Shown: positions 13,946 to 20,783 of the stretch, piece after piece
Layout of the letters: every line of letters starts with the position of its first letter
Numbering within the stretch: position 1 is the stretch's first letter
IMG/VR virus record: IMGVR_UViG_3300046836_000470
Coordinates: 1 to 20,783 of that record
Length of the DNA stretch: 20,783 bases
Origin: a virus
Reading direction: 5' to 3' (one strand)
Notes under the pieces: generated by a model
The model's database searches: none
Told to the model about the DNA's origin: nothing
What the model saw: the letters and a program-made list of their open reading frames with translations, nothing else
Made by a program: the position numbers and the translations under genes

Positions 13946-14584
13946 CTAGCCGAGGAGGTCCTTCATGCGGCCCTGGCGTGTCGCCCGGGCGATCTCCTCA
14001 TGGCTCATGGTTTCGAGCTGGGCCTCGGTCACCTGACCGTCCTTGACGGTGGTGCCACGAGCTCCCTGGTCGACCTTGGGAGGCACGACCTTGCCGACGA
14101 ACTCCGGGATGCTTTCGAGGAGGTTCTTGACAGCCTCCTCGGCGCCGCTCACGGTGCCGTCGTCCTCGACCGTGAGTCCCGTCTTGTCCAGCGCACGCAG
14201 CGCGCCCTCGATGTTCGTGACGCCTGCGGCGGCGAGAGCTGCCTTGGCTTCCGCCGTGACCAGCCTGCCGTTTGCCGTCTCGAGTGCAGCCTTGGCAGCA
14301 GCCTCGGCCTTCTCGCGAGCAGCGTTCGCCTTCTCGAGCTCCGACTGCCCGGCCTGCTCGATCTCCTCGAGCTTGGTCTTGGCGGCGCGGAGCTCAGCCA
14401 GCTCGTCCTTCGACGGCTGGTTCTTGCCCGCACGTGCGAGCCGTTCCTGCACGATGCGGTCCACCTCGGACTGCGGCAGCATCTTCTCCTGCCCGCCCTC
14501 GGTTGCGGCCGGGGCCTCGACCTGTGTCGCGGCGCCCTCTTCGGCGCCAGCGGCGCTCTCGATCGTTGCGGCCTCTTCGGCCAT
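13946..14584 (-). CDS. Capsid scaffold protein
   Basis: 212 residues, acidic and strongly helical. A disordered Ala/Glu N-terminus is followed by SEVDRIVQERLARAGK (about 39-54) and a long coiled coil (about 57-120). The C-terminal part ends MSHEEIARATRQGRMKDLLG, a short basic helix like those that contact capsid subunits. Gp20/DUF4355-type scaffolds share this plan. It would guide capsid assembly and then leave the shell. GGAGG precedes the ATG at 14584. Confidence 0.85.
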   Translation of the reverse strand: MAEEAATIESAAGAEEGAATQVEAPAATEGGQEKMLPQSEVDRIVQERLARAGKNQPSKDELAELRAAKTKLEEIEQAGQSELEKANAAREKAEAAAKAALETANGRLVTAEAKAALAAAGVTNIEGALRALDKTGLTVEDDGTVSGAEEAVKNLLESIPEFVGKVVPPKVDQGARGTTVKDGQVTEAQLETMSHEEIARATRQGRMKDLLG

Positions 14585-14629
14585 GCTGCCTCCTACGGGA
14601 GTCGTTGTCCGGCGGGTGCCCGCCGTGGC

Positions 14630-14839
14630 TTACTTCTTGGTGGCCTTCTTGGCCTCGGAGTCGCGGAGGCTCTCGAAGTTGACGATCACGTCGGAGCCGG
14701 ACTCGTCCTTGTTGACGTCGTACGTGAAGACGTCGCCGTCTTCCACGACCGTCGAGCCGTCCTCGGCGGTGCTTGCCGTCCCGCCGATCGTGACCTCGTA
14801 GTCGCCGAACCCGCGCTTGCTCTTGACGTGCTGACCCAT
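14630..14839 (-). CDS. Small hypothetical head-module protein
   Basis: 69 residues, started at ATG 14839 with AGAAGGAG upstream. A longer frame to 15073 overlaps the neighbour and is rejected. It is beta-like and acidic (VTIGGTASTAEDGSTVVEDGDVFTYD region) with a Lys-rich end AKKATKK. No family is recognised. Position between the small head proteins and the scaffold suggests a minor head protein or assembly factor. Confidence 0.6.
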   Translation of the reverse strand: MGQHVKSKRGFGDYEVTIGGTASTAEDGSTVVEDGDVFTYDVNKDESGSDVIVNFESLRDSEAKKATKK

Positions 14840-14855
14840 CTGGCTGCTCCTTCTG

Positions 14856-15209
14856 TCAGTCCCCGTAGGGAATCCTGTAGGCGCGAACTGTCCCGGTTGC
14901 GCCGGCCTGGACATCGACGAGAATCGTGCCGTCGGCCTGGACGAATCGGTAGAGAGACACGGGCACGAGGACCCGCTGAGCGTTGAGAGACAGGACCAAG
15001 TCGCCGAGCCCGGCGCCCGCGAGGACGCCCTTCTTGACCGTGTAGGTCTTGGCGCCGGCGAAGGTCGCATCAATGTCGAGCACGAGGTGGCCCGAGTCGG
15101 GCGGCGCGGCGAGCACGTGCCCGTTGGTCGGGTCGACCGCGACGCCGGTCGGCATGGCCGAGCTCGCGTCCTTGGAGACGGCCGAATGGGTAACCGCGGT
15201 GCGGGCCAT
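14856..15209 (-). CDS. Small head protein, possible decoration protein
   Basis: 117 residues, starting at an ATG that overlaps the upstream stop by one base (TAATG at 15211-15207). Beta-rich, with DSGHLVLDIDATFAGAKTY in the middle and LVPVSLYRFVQADGTILVDV later. No enzyme motif. The size, fold pattern and position between MuF-like protein and scaffold fit a capsid decoration or head-fibre subunit. The role is inferred. Confidence 0.6.
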   Translation of the reverse strand: MARTAVTHSAVSKDASSAMPTGVAVDPTNGHVLAAPPDSGHLVLDIDATFAGAKTYTVKKGVLAGAGLGDLVLSLNAQRVLVPVSLYRFVQADGTILVDVQAGATGTVRAYRIPYGD

Positions 15210-15559
15210 TAGGGCGTCGCCAGGTCGAGGATGGCCACCGTCAGGCCGGTGATCTCGGACAGCGTGAAGTACAGGTCGCCGTTCGTGTCGTTGTACAGGT
15301 CGCCGGGAAAGATTCCCGCGCAGACGTGGCCGGTCGTCGCCGGCACGACGAAGGTCGCGGCCGGGATCGTCTTGCCGCGGTACGTGCGCTGCGGTGTCAC
15401 CGTGACGGTGCAGGGGTTGGCGCCGACCTTGAGGAAGTCGAGCACTACCAGGCCGCTGTTGCGCACCAGGAACGTGTCTGTCGTAGTCAGACCGGCGTTG
15501 TAGGTCTGCGTGAGACCCGCGTCGGTCGGCTTCTGGGGGTTGAGGCGAATCTGTGCCAT
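15209..15559 (-). CDS. Small beta-rich head protein, possible decoration protein
   Basis: 116 residues. Short beta strands separated by Thr/Gly/Asn (AGLTQTYNAGLTTTDTFLVRN, TVTVTPQRTYRGKTIPAATF, VVPATTGHVCAGIFPGDLYN), a pattern seen in small structural proteins placed before the capsid gene in many actinophages. The ATG at 15559 directly abuts the TAG of the MuF-like gene. With its 117-residue neighbour it forms a pair of similar-sized beta proteins. The exact role is unknown. Confidence 0.6.
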   Translation of the reverse strand: MAQIRLNPQKPTDAGLTQTYNAGLTTTDTFLVRNSGLVVLDFLKVGANPCTVTVTPQRTYRGKTIPAATFVVPATTGHVCAGIFPGDLYNDTNGDLYFTLSEITGLTVAILDLATP

Positions 15560-16285
15560 CTATGTCCTTCCGCGGGGGCGCCGCTTCTTCGGGGGTGCCG
15601 GCACGTCGCCGGTCGTGTCGAGCCTGGACCCCAGGTCGCCGGCATCGCCGGGCGCGACAGCGCCCGAAGCGCCGGAATGGAACCCCAGGCCGGTCGCGGC
15701 CACGGCGGCCGCGCCAAACACGGGCTCGAGGTCGCACTCGCAGTTTTCGTGGATCGGCATCTGAATAGCCGGGTGGTACAAGCCCTGCGCCGCCGCCTCG
15801 CAATAGTCGCAAGTGCCGGAAGGGACGCGCTTGAAAGCGCTGATCGAAGGATCGCCCGCCATCCAGTCGCGGGCGCTCGCCGTGTATGCGGCGTGGACGT
15901 CGGTGGCCGCGAGCTTGGTCAGCGCGTCGACCGCGCTCGCGCGCGCCTCTTCCTCGGAGGCGCCGTTCGCGAGCTGGCCATAGAGAGCGCCGTACGGGCG
16001 GGCATAGACCTCGACGGCCTTCGTCCCGCGCAGCTTCTCGACGGTGTAGTCGTCGAGGTTGAGCGCCTGGTGTCTGGCGTGCCCCGTCTCGCGAGCCTTG
16101 GCCGTCAGGTAGCCGCTCGTGAGCTGCACCATCGCCCGGGTGGCGCCATCCATCAGGGTGAGCACCTGGCCGAGATACCTGTTCCGATTGCCGCTCGACG
16201 CCTGCCAGATGGTCGTAGCCTGTGCCTGGCTGTGGGCCGTCAGTTGCGCGCGTGTCGCGCGGAAGTTCTCGTCGAGTTGGGTCAC
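15560..16285 (-). CDS. MuF-like minor head protein
   Basis: 241 residues. Helical N-terminus (about 1-135), then the MuF-type C-terminal core: GTCDYC with C159/C162, followed by PIHENCECDLEPVFG with H179, C182 and C184. This Cys/His set is a likely zinc site and is typical of SPP1 gp7/Mu gpF-like proteins, which sit inside the head next to the portal. The last residues are disordered and basic (PKKRRPRGRT), possibly for DNA contact. The GTG at 16285 overlaps the portal stop (GTGA). Confidence 0.82.
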   Translation of the reverse strand: MTQLDENFRATRAQLTAHSQAQATTIWQASSGNRNRYLGQVLTLMDGATRAMVQLTSGYLTAKARETGHARHQALNLDDYTVEKLRGTKAVEVYARPYGALYGQLANGASEEEARASAVDALTKLAATDVHAAYTASARDWMAGDPSISAFKRVPSGTCDYCEAAAQGLYHPAIQMPIHENCECDLEPVFGAAAVAATGLGFHSGASGAVAPGDAGDLGSRLDTTGDVPAPPKKRRPRGRT

Positions 16286-17823
16286 GCCTTCATGGTCTGC
16301 GGCTTGACCTCGGTGGCCCCGGGATCGACCGACTGGTCACCAGGCTCGAGGATGATCTTGCCCGACGTCGGATCCGCCTGGGCCACCTGACCGAGCAACT
16401 TCTCGGTGGCCTCCATCGCCATGATCCGGGAGATGGCCGTCTGCGAGTAGCCGAGATCCTCGAGTGCCTGCTCCTTCGGGATCAGGCCGGCGCCGTACTT
16501 CTTGATCGTCGCGTCCGTCCTGACGCCCTCGCTCTCGGTCGAGGCGTCGGCCCAGACGACCTCGCTATCGACGGATGGCTTGGCCTTCGGATCCTGGAAC
16601 TGGCGGGCCAGTTGCATGACCTCCTCCCACGACTCGCCGAACGCGTCCTGCTTGCGCTCGATCTTGCGTACGAGGCCGGACTCCGCGCTCTTGATCGCGT
16701 CGCCCGACGGATCCTGGCCTGTCGGCAGCAGGTAGTGCTTCGGCGTGCGGGAGACAACCGCGAGATGCGCCACCTTCTGGTCGATCGACTTGAGGTACTG
16801 CCCGAGGTCGGTCTGGCCGAACTCGCCGAACTTGGTATCTGGATCCTCCGAGACCAGGAGCTTGTCGATCGCGATGTCGAACGGCTCTTTGACCTCGCCG
16901 CTCGCCTCGTCGACCATCAGCTTGATCCCGGTCGCGAAGCGCTGCCGGTGGGCGCCGAAATAGCCGCCGAGCATGAGCAGGAAGGTGAACGAGTTAATCT
17001 GGTTCTGGATCTGCCATACGTCCGCGAGCTCGCTCTCGCCCTCGAGCAGCGTCCGTCCCCGGTTGCGGAGCGGCACGATCGGAACTATCCCGATGGGGTT
17101 AGTCACGTAGGGATCGTCGCCCTCGATCGGCACCCAGGGATTCTTGAACTGCGGCCCGGTCAGGCGGCTGCCGCCGTCGTAGCTATCGCTCCCGGTCAGC
17201 GTCGACCAGCTAGACCCCACGGTGGCCTGCCCCATGGTCACGAGGTCACTCAACTTGCGCTGGAAGCGGTAGCAGCCGTCGGGCAGGTAGACGGTCGCCC
17301 GCTCCAGCCTGGCCGCCTTGTCCACCCACGCCTTGACCGCGGCGTCACGCCGCCGGAAGTTACTGCCAGGCGTGTAGGCGACGATCGTCTCGCATGCGTC
17401 CTCGATCGCGATGTCTGCATAGCCATCGTCGTCGACGTCCTGCCAGACGGATGCGTAACTCACGCCCTTGACCAGGGAATCGAGCATGGCGGCGCGCGAG
17501 AGGCTGTCGAGCTGGTTCGCCTGCCAGATGTCCCACGAGTCCTTGTCGCTCTGGATGTCGCTGTCAGCGGAAATCCGGAATCCTTCGACTTGGAGGCGCT
17601 CGTCGACGACGTCGACCAGCAGCCGCATGAAGTTGGAGCGCGACTCCTCGAGCATCTGGCGGAACTGAGACCGCATCTTCTCGGCATGCGCCGGAGTCAG
17701 GAAGGGCAGCGGATGGTCGCCGGTGTAGTAGTCGTTGAGCGCATCAAGCCCTGAGCGGCGCTCCTGGAGGGCAGAATAGAGCCGGGCCAGCCAGCCCAGC
17801 GCCGTGTCGTTGTCAGCTGCCAC
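16282..17823 (-). CDS. Portal protein (SPP1 gp6-like)
   Basis: 513 residues. An N-terminal block DALNDYYTGDHPLPFLTP (about 27-44) and RSNFMRLLVDVVDERLQVEGF (about 62-82) are typical of SPP1-type portals. Middle segments include NPIGIVPIVPLRNR (about 242-255) and GESELADVWQIQNQINSFTF, the stem-entry region. The C-terminal part is helical (LEDLGYSQTAISRIMAMEATEKLL). It would form the dodecameric ring for DNA entry and exit. The start is GTG 17823 with GAGGAG upstream, 14 bases after the terminase stop. Confidence 0.92.
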   Translation of the reverse strand: MAADNDTALGWLARLYSALQERRSGLDALNDYYTGDHPLPFLTPAHAEKMRSQFRQMLEESRSNFMRLLVDVVDERLQVEGFRISADSDIQSDKDSWDIWQANQLDSLSRAAMLDSLVKGVSYASVWQDVDDDGYADIAIEDACETIVAYTPGSNFRRRDAAVKAWVDKAARLERATVYLPDGCYRFQRKLSDLVTMGQATVGSSWSTLTGSDSYDGGSRLTGPQFKNPWVPIEGDDPYVTNPIGIVPIVPLRNRGRTLLEGESELADVWQIQNQINSFTFLLMLGGYFGAHRQRFATGIKLMVDEASGEVKEPFDIAIDKLLVSEDPDTKFGEFGQTDLGQYLKSIDQKVAHLAVVSRTPKHYLLPTGQDPSGDAIKSAESGLVRKIERKQDAFGESWEEVMQLARQFQDPKAKPSVDSEVVWADASTESEGVRTDATIKKYGAGLIPKEQALEDLGYSQTAISRIMAMEATEKLLGQVAQADPTSGKIILEPGDQSVDPGATEVKPQTMKA

Positions 17824-17837
17824 TCAGTCTCCTCGTC

Positions 17838-19466
17838 TCAGAAGCCTGCGGTCCGATAGACCACGGGCTTGGTAGCGCCGGCCGCGACGCAGTCGCCCCG
17901 GGCCTCCCAGCTCAGAACTGCGGCCATCGCGGCGTCGATCTTCCGCGGACTGTCCGGCCTGTCCTTGTTCAACGTGTGAAGCTGGCGGTGCTGGTCGTCG
18001 TAGACGTTGAGCTTTTGCCGTCGGGCCTGCTTCAAGTGCCGCAGGAAGTCGGCGTCGTCGGCCAGGCTCACATCGCCGGCGGACATGGCGTCCTCGTAGG
18101 CGCGCACGGCGTAGGCGATCTGGCGCGGCCTGTTGGTGCGCCACTCGAGCACGACCTTGGCGCCCCAGCGTCCCTGCCACTTCTCGACCAGGCCCTCGAT
18201 GTACTGCGGGTCGATGTACGCGCGCCAGACGCTCCAGCGCGCGAAGGCCTCGCTCACCACGCCGTCGACCTCGTCGAGCGGGTGCTCGTAGTCGTCAGGC
18301 GCGGACGGCGGGCGCTCCCAGATCCCAAGGGGCCACTGATGGCCGGTGAGGACGTCGGTGGCGATGACGGCGAGCGCGTCAGCGAACCGCGCGCCGTCGA
18401 TCCCGAGCGTCACGACCGAACCGTCGGCCGGGACCGCGAGCTCGGTGGTGCGCTCCTCGAGCACGTCGGTCCGAAAGGCGGTGCTCTCCGTCGACTGCTT
18501 CCGGTTCAGGAACCAGCGCTCGGCCTGGGCGGGATCGCGGGGGAGCAGGGCGACGATCTCGGAGTCGACGCGATCCAGGTCGACCCACCACGAGTCGCCG
18601 TAGACGGAGCGCAGCGCGCGGCGGCGTTCAGTCTTGTTGCGAATGCTCAGCGCCTCCGCAGGCTCTACGTCGTCGATGAATACGTCGCCGGCCTCAACCT
18701 CGGCCTCGGCCGTGTACTGCGCGACGGAGTCCTCGGCGGGATCCCAGGCGTTCGGCGTCGAGAGCCAGCGGCCCCCCATGCCGGCGAGGTTGCGGCGCTG
18801 CGTGTCGGCGAGCGCGCGGCCACCGTTCGACTTCGTCCAGGACTCGGTCTGGTCCTGAAGGATAAACGTCGTGCGCTGCCCGAGCCGGGACTTGGCCGCT
18901 GCCGTGACGGGCTCGATGTAGCCGCCGCCGGGCAGGTAGATCCTGAGCAGGCCGGTCTCCGGGATGTCGGCACCGAAGTCTCCGAGCGCGATCATCGGGA
19001 GCAGCGCCATCCATACGTTGTCGGTCTGGTCCTCGGAGAGGGCCGTGAGCTGGATGATCGGCGTGGCCTGTGGGCGGCCGACCGGGCGGCCCTCGGCGTC
19101 CCAGCCGTCGAACACGACGGGGCCGGCGGCCTCGGCGCTGATGATGCTGCCAGAGAACGGGCCCTTGCCCCACTTCTGCGGCCGGCAGATCTGGCCGCCG
19201 CGGGAGTAGGTCAGACTCGACCGCCAGCGCCGCCGCGCCTTGTCGTACGTGGCGTGCGGGTTGACGCGGTAGTACCCGAGCAGGAAGCGCCACTGCTCGT
19301 CGGTCAGGAGGAAAGGCTCGCCGACCTGGTCGCGGTCGGGGATCGCGCAGCGCTCCTCGATCCAGCGGCCGATCTCGAAGCCGAGCGTGGGGAAGGTCTG
19401 GCAGGCGAGGCAGCGGCCGTCGGAGGTCCAGCGCGACTCGCCGCACTGCTGGCATGTAGGCTTCAC
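17838..19466 (-). CDS. terL: Terminase large subunit
   Basis: 542 residues from GTG 19466, which overlaps the upstream stop (GTGA); upstream of it the frame is a shadow. A zinc ribbon opens the protein (C5-x-x-C8, C19-x-x-C22). The ATPase part has a divergent Walker A, RPQKWGKGPFSG (95-106), and Walker B-like FILQDQTESW (201-210), where the usual DE is D205-Q206. The coupling region GGRWLSTPNAWDP (231-243) follows. The RuvC-like nuclease has TLGIDGARFAD (353-363) with D357, AYIDPQ (416-421) with D419, and SPRKIDAAMAAVLSW (506-520) with D511. It would drive DNA packaging and cut concatemers. Confidence 0.92.
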   Translation of the reverse strand: MKPTCQQCGESRWTSDGRCLACQTFPTLGFEIGRWIEERCAIPDRDQVGEPFLLTDEQWRFLLGYYRVNPHATYDKARRRWRSSLTYSRGGQICRPQKWGKGPFSGSIISAEAAGPVVFDGWDAEGRPVGRPQATPIIQLTALSEDQTDNVWMALLPMIALGDFGADIPETGLLRIYLPGGGYIEPVTAAAKSRLGQRTTFILQDQTESWTKSNGGRALADTQRRNLAGMGGRWLSTPNAWDPAEDSVAQYTAEAEVEAGDVFIDDVEPAEALSIRNKTERRRALRSVYGDSWWVDLDRVDSEIVALLPRDPAQAERWFLNRKQSTESTAFRTDVLEERTTELAVPADGSVVTLGIDGARFADALAVIATDVLTGHQWPLGIWERPPSAPDDYEHPLDEVDGVVSEAFARWSVWRAYIDPQYIEGLVEKWQGRWGAKVVLEWRTNRPRQIAYAVRAYEDAMSAGDVSLADDADFLRHLKQARRQKLNVYDDQHRQLHTLNKDRPDSPRKIDAAMAAVLSWEARGDCVAAGATKPVVYRTAGF

Positions 19467-19714
19467 GCTGGGAAGCGCGCAACGAGCGTCCAGAGGTCGG
19501 AGGCGCTCAGCCGGTCGAGCTCGTCGACGGCGGCCTGGCCGGTGACTTTGCGCTCGCATACGCCGGGGTTCGAGCCGTAGAGGATGCGCGCGTGCTCCGG
19601 ATTGCCGTGGCCGCAGCACGCGGAGTAGGCGCCGGGCACCTCGCCGATGCAGGGGTCACGCTCGACGCCGGGCTCGTAGTCGAGGCCGCATTCGTGGCAC
19701 CTAGTCTTCGCCAT
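19463..19714 (-). CDS. Small Cys-rich protein upstream of the large terminase
   Basis: 83 residues with C6-x-x-C9, C22, C33-C34, H36 and C53 (CHECGLDYEPG, then ACCGHGNPEH). These could form one or two zinc sites. Not an HNH nuclease: no H-N-H pattern is visible. It starts at ATG 19714, overlapping the previous gene by 14 bases, and its TGA overlaps the GTG of the terminase. Tight coupling suggests a packaging-related or DNA-binding role, but this is inference. Confidence 0.6.
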   Translation of the reverse strand: MAKTRCHECGLDYEPGVERDPCIGEVPGAYSACCGHGNPEHARILYGSNPGVCERKVTGQAAVDELDRLSASDLWTLVARFPA

Positions 19715-19898
19715 CGCGTCGGCTTAGGTAGGCGTGCTTGGCCATCTCGAGCAGGCCGATGATCTGCGACTGGGTCATCTGCGTGCCAACGCGGGTGTCC
19801 CAGCGCTCGACGCCGTCCCCGCCGATGAAAGCCAGGACGACGATCTCGCCGGTGACGATCGACGCCTCCGGAAGCTCGACCGAGATCAGGTGCGTCAT
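19701..19898 (-). CDS. Small hypothetical protein
   Basis: 65 residues. The first half is beta-like (HLISVELPEASIVTGEIVVLAF), the second half a helix (TQSQIIGLLEMAKHAYL) with a charged end. No family is recognised. Its ATG at 19898 overlaps the stop of the 38-residue membrane gene (ATGA), and it overlaps the next gene by 14 bases, so it belongs to the same coupled gene run between the terminase subunits. Confidence 0.55.
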   Translation of the reverse strand: MTHLISVELPEASIVTGEIVVLAFIGGDGVERWDTRVGTQMTQSQIIGLLEMAKHAYLSRRDGED

Positions 19899-20011
19899 GC
19901 GCGGAGACCGAGGACGAGCACGACGGCGAGGATGAACACGACGATCCAGAGCGCGGTGGTCAGCCGGAGCGGCGGCGCGTCGGGGTCGGGCTGCATCAAA
20001 TGGCGGCTCAT
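19895..20011 (-). CDS. Tiny single-pass membrane protein
   Basis: 38 residues from ATG 20011. A short polar N-terminus (MSRHLMQPDPDAPPLR) is followed by one hydrophobic segment (TALWIVVFILAVVLVLGL, about 19-36) and RA at the end. A longer frame to 20248 is a shadow of the neighbour. Both ends overlap neighbours by ATGA, which supports it as a real gene. It pairs with the larger membrane protein upstream. The function is unknown. Confidence 0.5.
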   Translation of the reverse strand: MSRHLMQPDPDAPPLRLTTALWIVVFILAVVLVLGLRA

Positions 20012-20283
20012 GCGACCCGGTGCAGCGCGTGGCTCACGATCAGCGCGACGGCGGCCGCGGCGACGATCAGGAGGTAACGCACGGACCAGTGCAGATCGAG
20101 ATGCCCGAGCAGCACGGCCATGAAGACTGCGACGACGATCCCTACGGGCGCCCACCAGGTCTCGCCGTGCCAGACTGTGCTGGACATCGTGAACCAGGGG
20201 CAGCGCGCGACAAAGTGGGCGGGCAGCTCGAACGCGAGGAAGACGCACGTCCAGACGAGCAGGCTTACGAGTTCCTTGGTCAC
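20008..20283 (-). CDS. Small multi-pass membrane protein
   Basis: 91 residues with about three hydrophobic segments: LVSLLVWTCVFLAFEL (5-20), APVGIVVAVFMAVLLG (45-60) and YLLIVAAAAVALIVSHA (70-86). It starts at GTG 20283, overlapping the small terminase stop (GTGA), and its own stop overlaps the next ATG. Membrane proteins are not needed for packaging, so it may act on the host membrane, for example in superinfection exclusion. That is speculation from position. Confidence 0.55.
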   Translation of the reverse strand: MTKELVSLLVWTCVFLAFELPAHFVARCPWFTMSSTVWHGETWWAPVGIVVAVFMAVLLGHLDLHWSVRYLLIVAAAAVALIVSHALHRVA

Positions 20284-20690
20284 TTCGCCTCCGGCAGAAC
20301 GCGCAGCGGCGCAGGCTCGGCCGGCGTCTCGACCGGCGCGTCCTCCTCGGGAAGCAGCAGGCGGGCGTCGCGGCGGCCCTTAGGCGACAGCGCGAGGTTG
20401 TCGATGCGGATCCGGATCTCGCTGGCCTTGGTGATCGGATCCTCGGCGTGGAGCAGGATCGTGTCGGCGGCCAGAGCGACGTCCTCGGCGGCCCAGGTCT
20501 GCGTCACCGGCGATTCGCGCCAGGCGTCCCAGAGCATCCGCGAGACGGCGGGCCACGTGTAGTCCGGCATCAGATCATCGAGCTCCGGCAGGACGGGCGT
20601 GCGTAGCGCCTCGAGGCGAACCCAATCGCCGAGCGCTGGCTGGTTGCGGCGCTGCCTGGTCTGCTTGGGCGCTGGTCCGCGTCCTGCCAC
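20280..20690 (-). CDS. terS: Terminase small subunit
   Basis: 136 residues from GTG 20690, which follows GAAGGAGG at good spacing; an in-frame ATG at 20711 would add seven residues. The opening AGRGPAPKQTRQRRNQPALGDW (from residue 2) is a basic, Pro-containing start very common in actinophage small terminases. The middle has WPAVSRMLWDAWRESPVTQTW (about 60-80) and helical DVALAADTILLHAEDP, then an acidic disordered tail. It would recognise the packaging site and recruit the large subunit, which lies about 0.8 kb further along the operon. Confidence 0.8.
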   Translation of the reverse strand: MAGRGPAPKQTRQRRNQPALGDWVRLEALRTPVLPELDDLMPDYTWPAVSRMLWDAWRESPVTQTWAAEDVALAADTILLHAEDPITKASEIRIRIDNLALSPKGRRDARLLLPEEDAPVETPAEPAPLRVLPEAK

Positions 20691-20783
20691 CGTGCCTCCT
20701 TCGGGAGTCATGTGGAACGCGACGCGCAGCTCGGTGTTTGCTTGCGCGCGCAAGATTCAGATCCGTACGCTGTTGGAGAGACT
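20691..20783 (-). other. Right window edge with 14-bp palindrome
   Basis: Upstream of the small terminase. Contains a perfect 14-bp palindrome, CTTGCGCGCGCAAG (20741-20754). One frame is open from the edge to a TGA at 20708 that overlaps the ATG at 20711, so it could be the last 24 codons of another gene; another frame ends at TGA close to the edge. The palindrome could be an operator or part of a packaging site. Nothing here is certain. Confidence 0.25.

Noticed and set aside
13058-14986. 642-codon open frame on the plus strand opposite capsid and scaffold genes
   Set aside because: Arg/Val/Asp-rich composition typical of antisense frames in GC-rich DNA; the minus-strand genes have strong ribosome sites and recognisable products.
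15210-15812. Long minus-strand frame extending the 117-residue head protein upstream
   Set aside because: Overlaps two supported genes and has shadow-like composition; TAATG start at 15209 is preferred.
16222-17754. 510-codon plus-strand frame opposite the portal gene
   Set aside because: Shadow of the portal gene with biased composition and no domain.
17976-19580. 534-codon plus-strand frame opposite the large terminase
   Set aside because: Shadow of the terminase gene; no ribosome site or recognisable motif.
1-20783. tRNA genes, CRISPR arrays and insertion sequences
   Set aside because: None seen: no regular spaced repeats, no transposase motif, no cloverleaf-like sequence noticed by eye; a tRNA scan was not possible.

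Overview
The window reads as most of the late half of a temperate, long-tailed (siphovirus-type) phage or prophage from a high-GC host. Coding is dense, many starts are GTG, and ATGA or GTGA overlaps between genes are common. Both the HK97-like late gene order and the serine integrase are typical of phages of actinobacteria. No mycolyl-arabinogalactan esterase (LysB) is seen beside the lysins, which argues mildly against a mycolic-acid host. The exact host cannot be named from the sequence.

Layout. From 1 to about 2.56 kb genes point right: a possible small zinc-ribbon ORF with a clear terminator, a large serine integrase, and a secreted HExxE-motif protein coupled to the integrase by an ATGA overlap. 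A bidirectional terminator at about 2.57 kb separates these from one continuous leftward late operon that fills the rest of the window.

Read in its own direction (right to left), the late operon holds: a small terminase subunit; four small genes (two membrane proteins, one unknown, one Cys-rich); the large terminase; portal; MuF-like head protein; two beta-rich small head proteins and one 69-residue protein; scaffold; major capsid protein; a glycosyltransferase-like gene; four head-tail connector or tail-completion genes; a small acidic protein; major tail protein; a small helical protein; tail assembly chaperones with a -1 frameshift; tape measure; a tail-hub protein carrying a LamG-like domain; a second tail protein; then lysis. 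The lysis cassette has a CHAP peptidase, a lysozyme-like muramidase, a coiled-coil membrane protein and an r1t-type holin. Replication, repressor and immunity genes are not seen and presumably lie beyond the right edge.

The most notable signals are in how genes are expressed. (1) A textbook T_TTT_TTC slippery heptamer sits in the tail chaperone gene and opens a long stop-free -1 frame. (2) A perfect 20-bp palindrome separates a strong Shine-Dalgarno sequence from the ATG of a 62-residue gene, so folding the hairpin gives a normal 6-nt spacing. (3) The glycosyltransferase-like gene has protein-like coding sequence reaching back to the capsid stop codon but no normal start codon there. Also unusual are the split, two-gene endolysin without an obvious wall-binding domain, the altered Walker B motif of the large terminase, and the integrase-coupled secreted HExxE protein.
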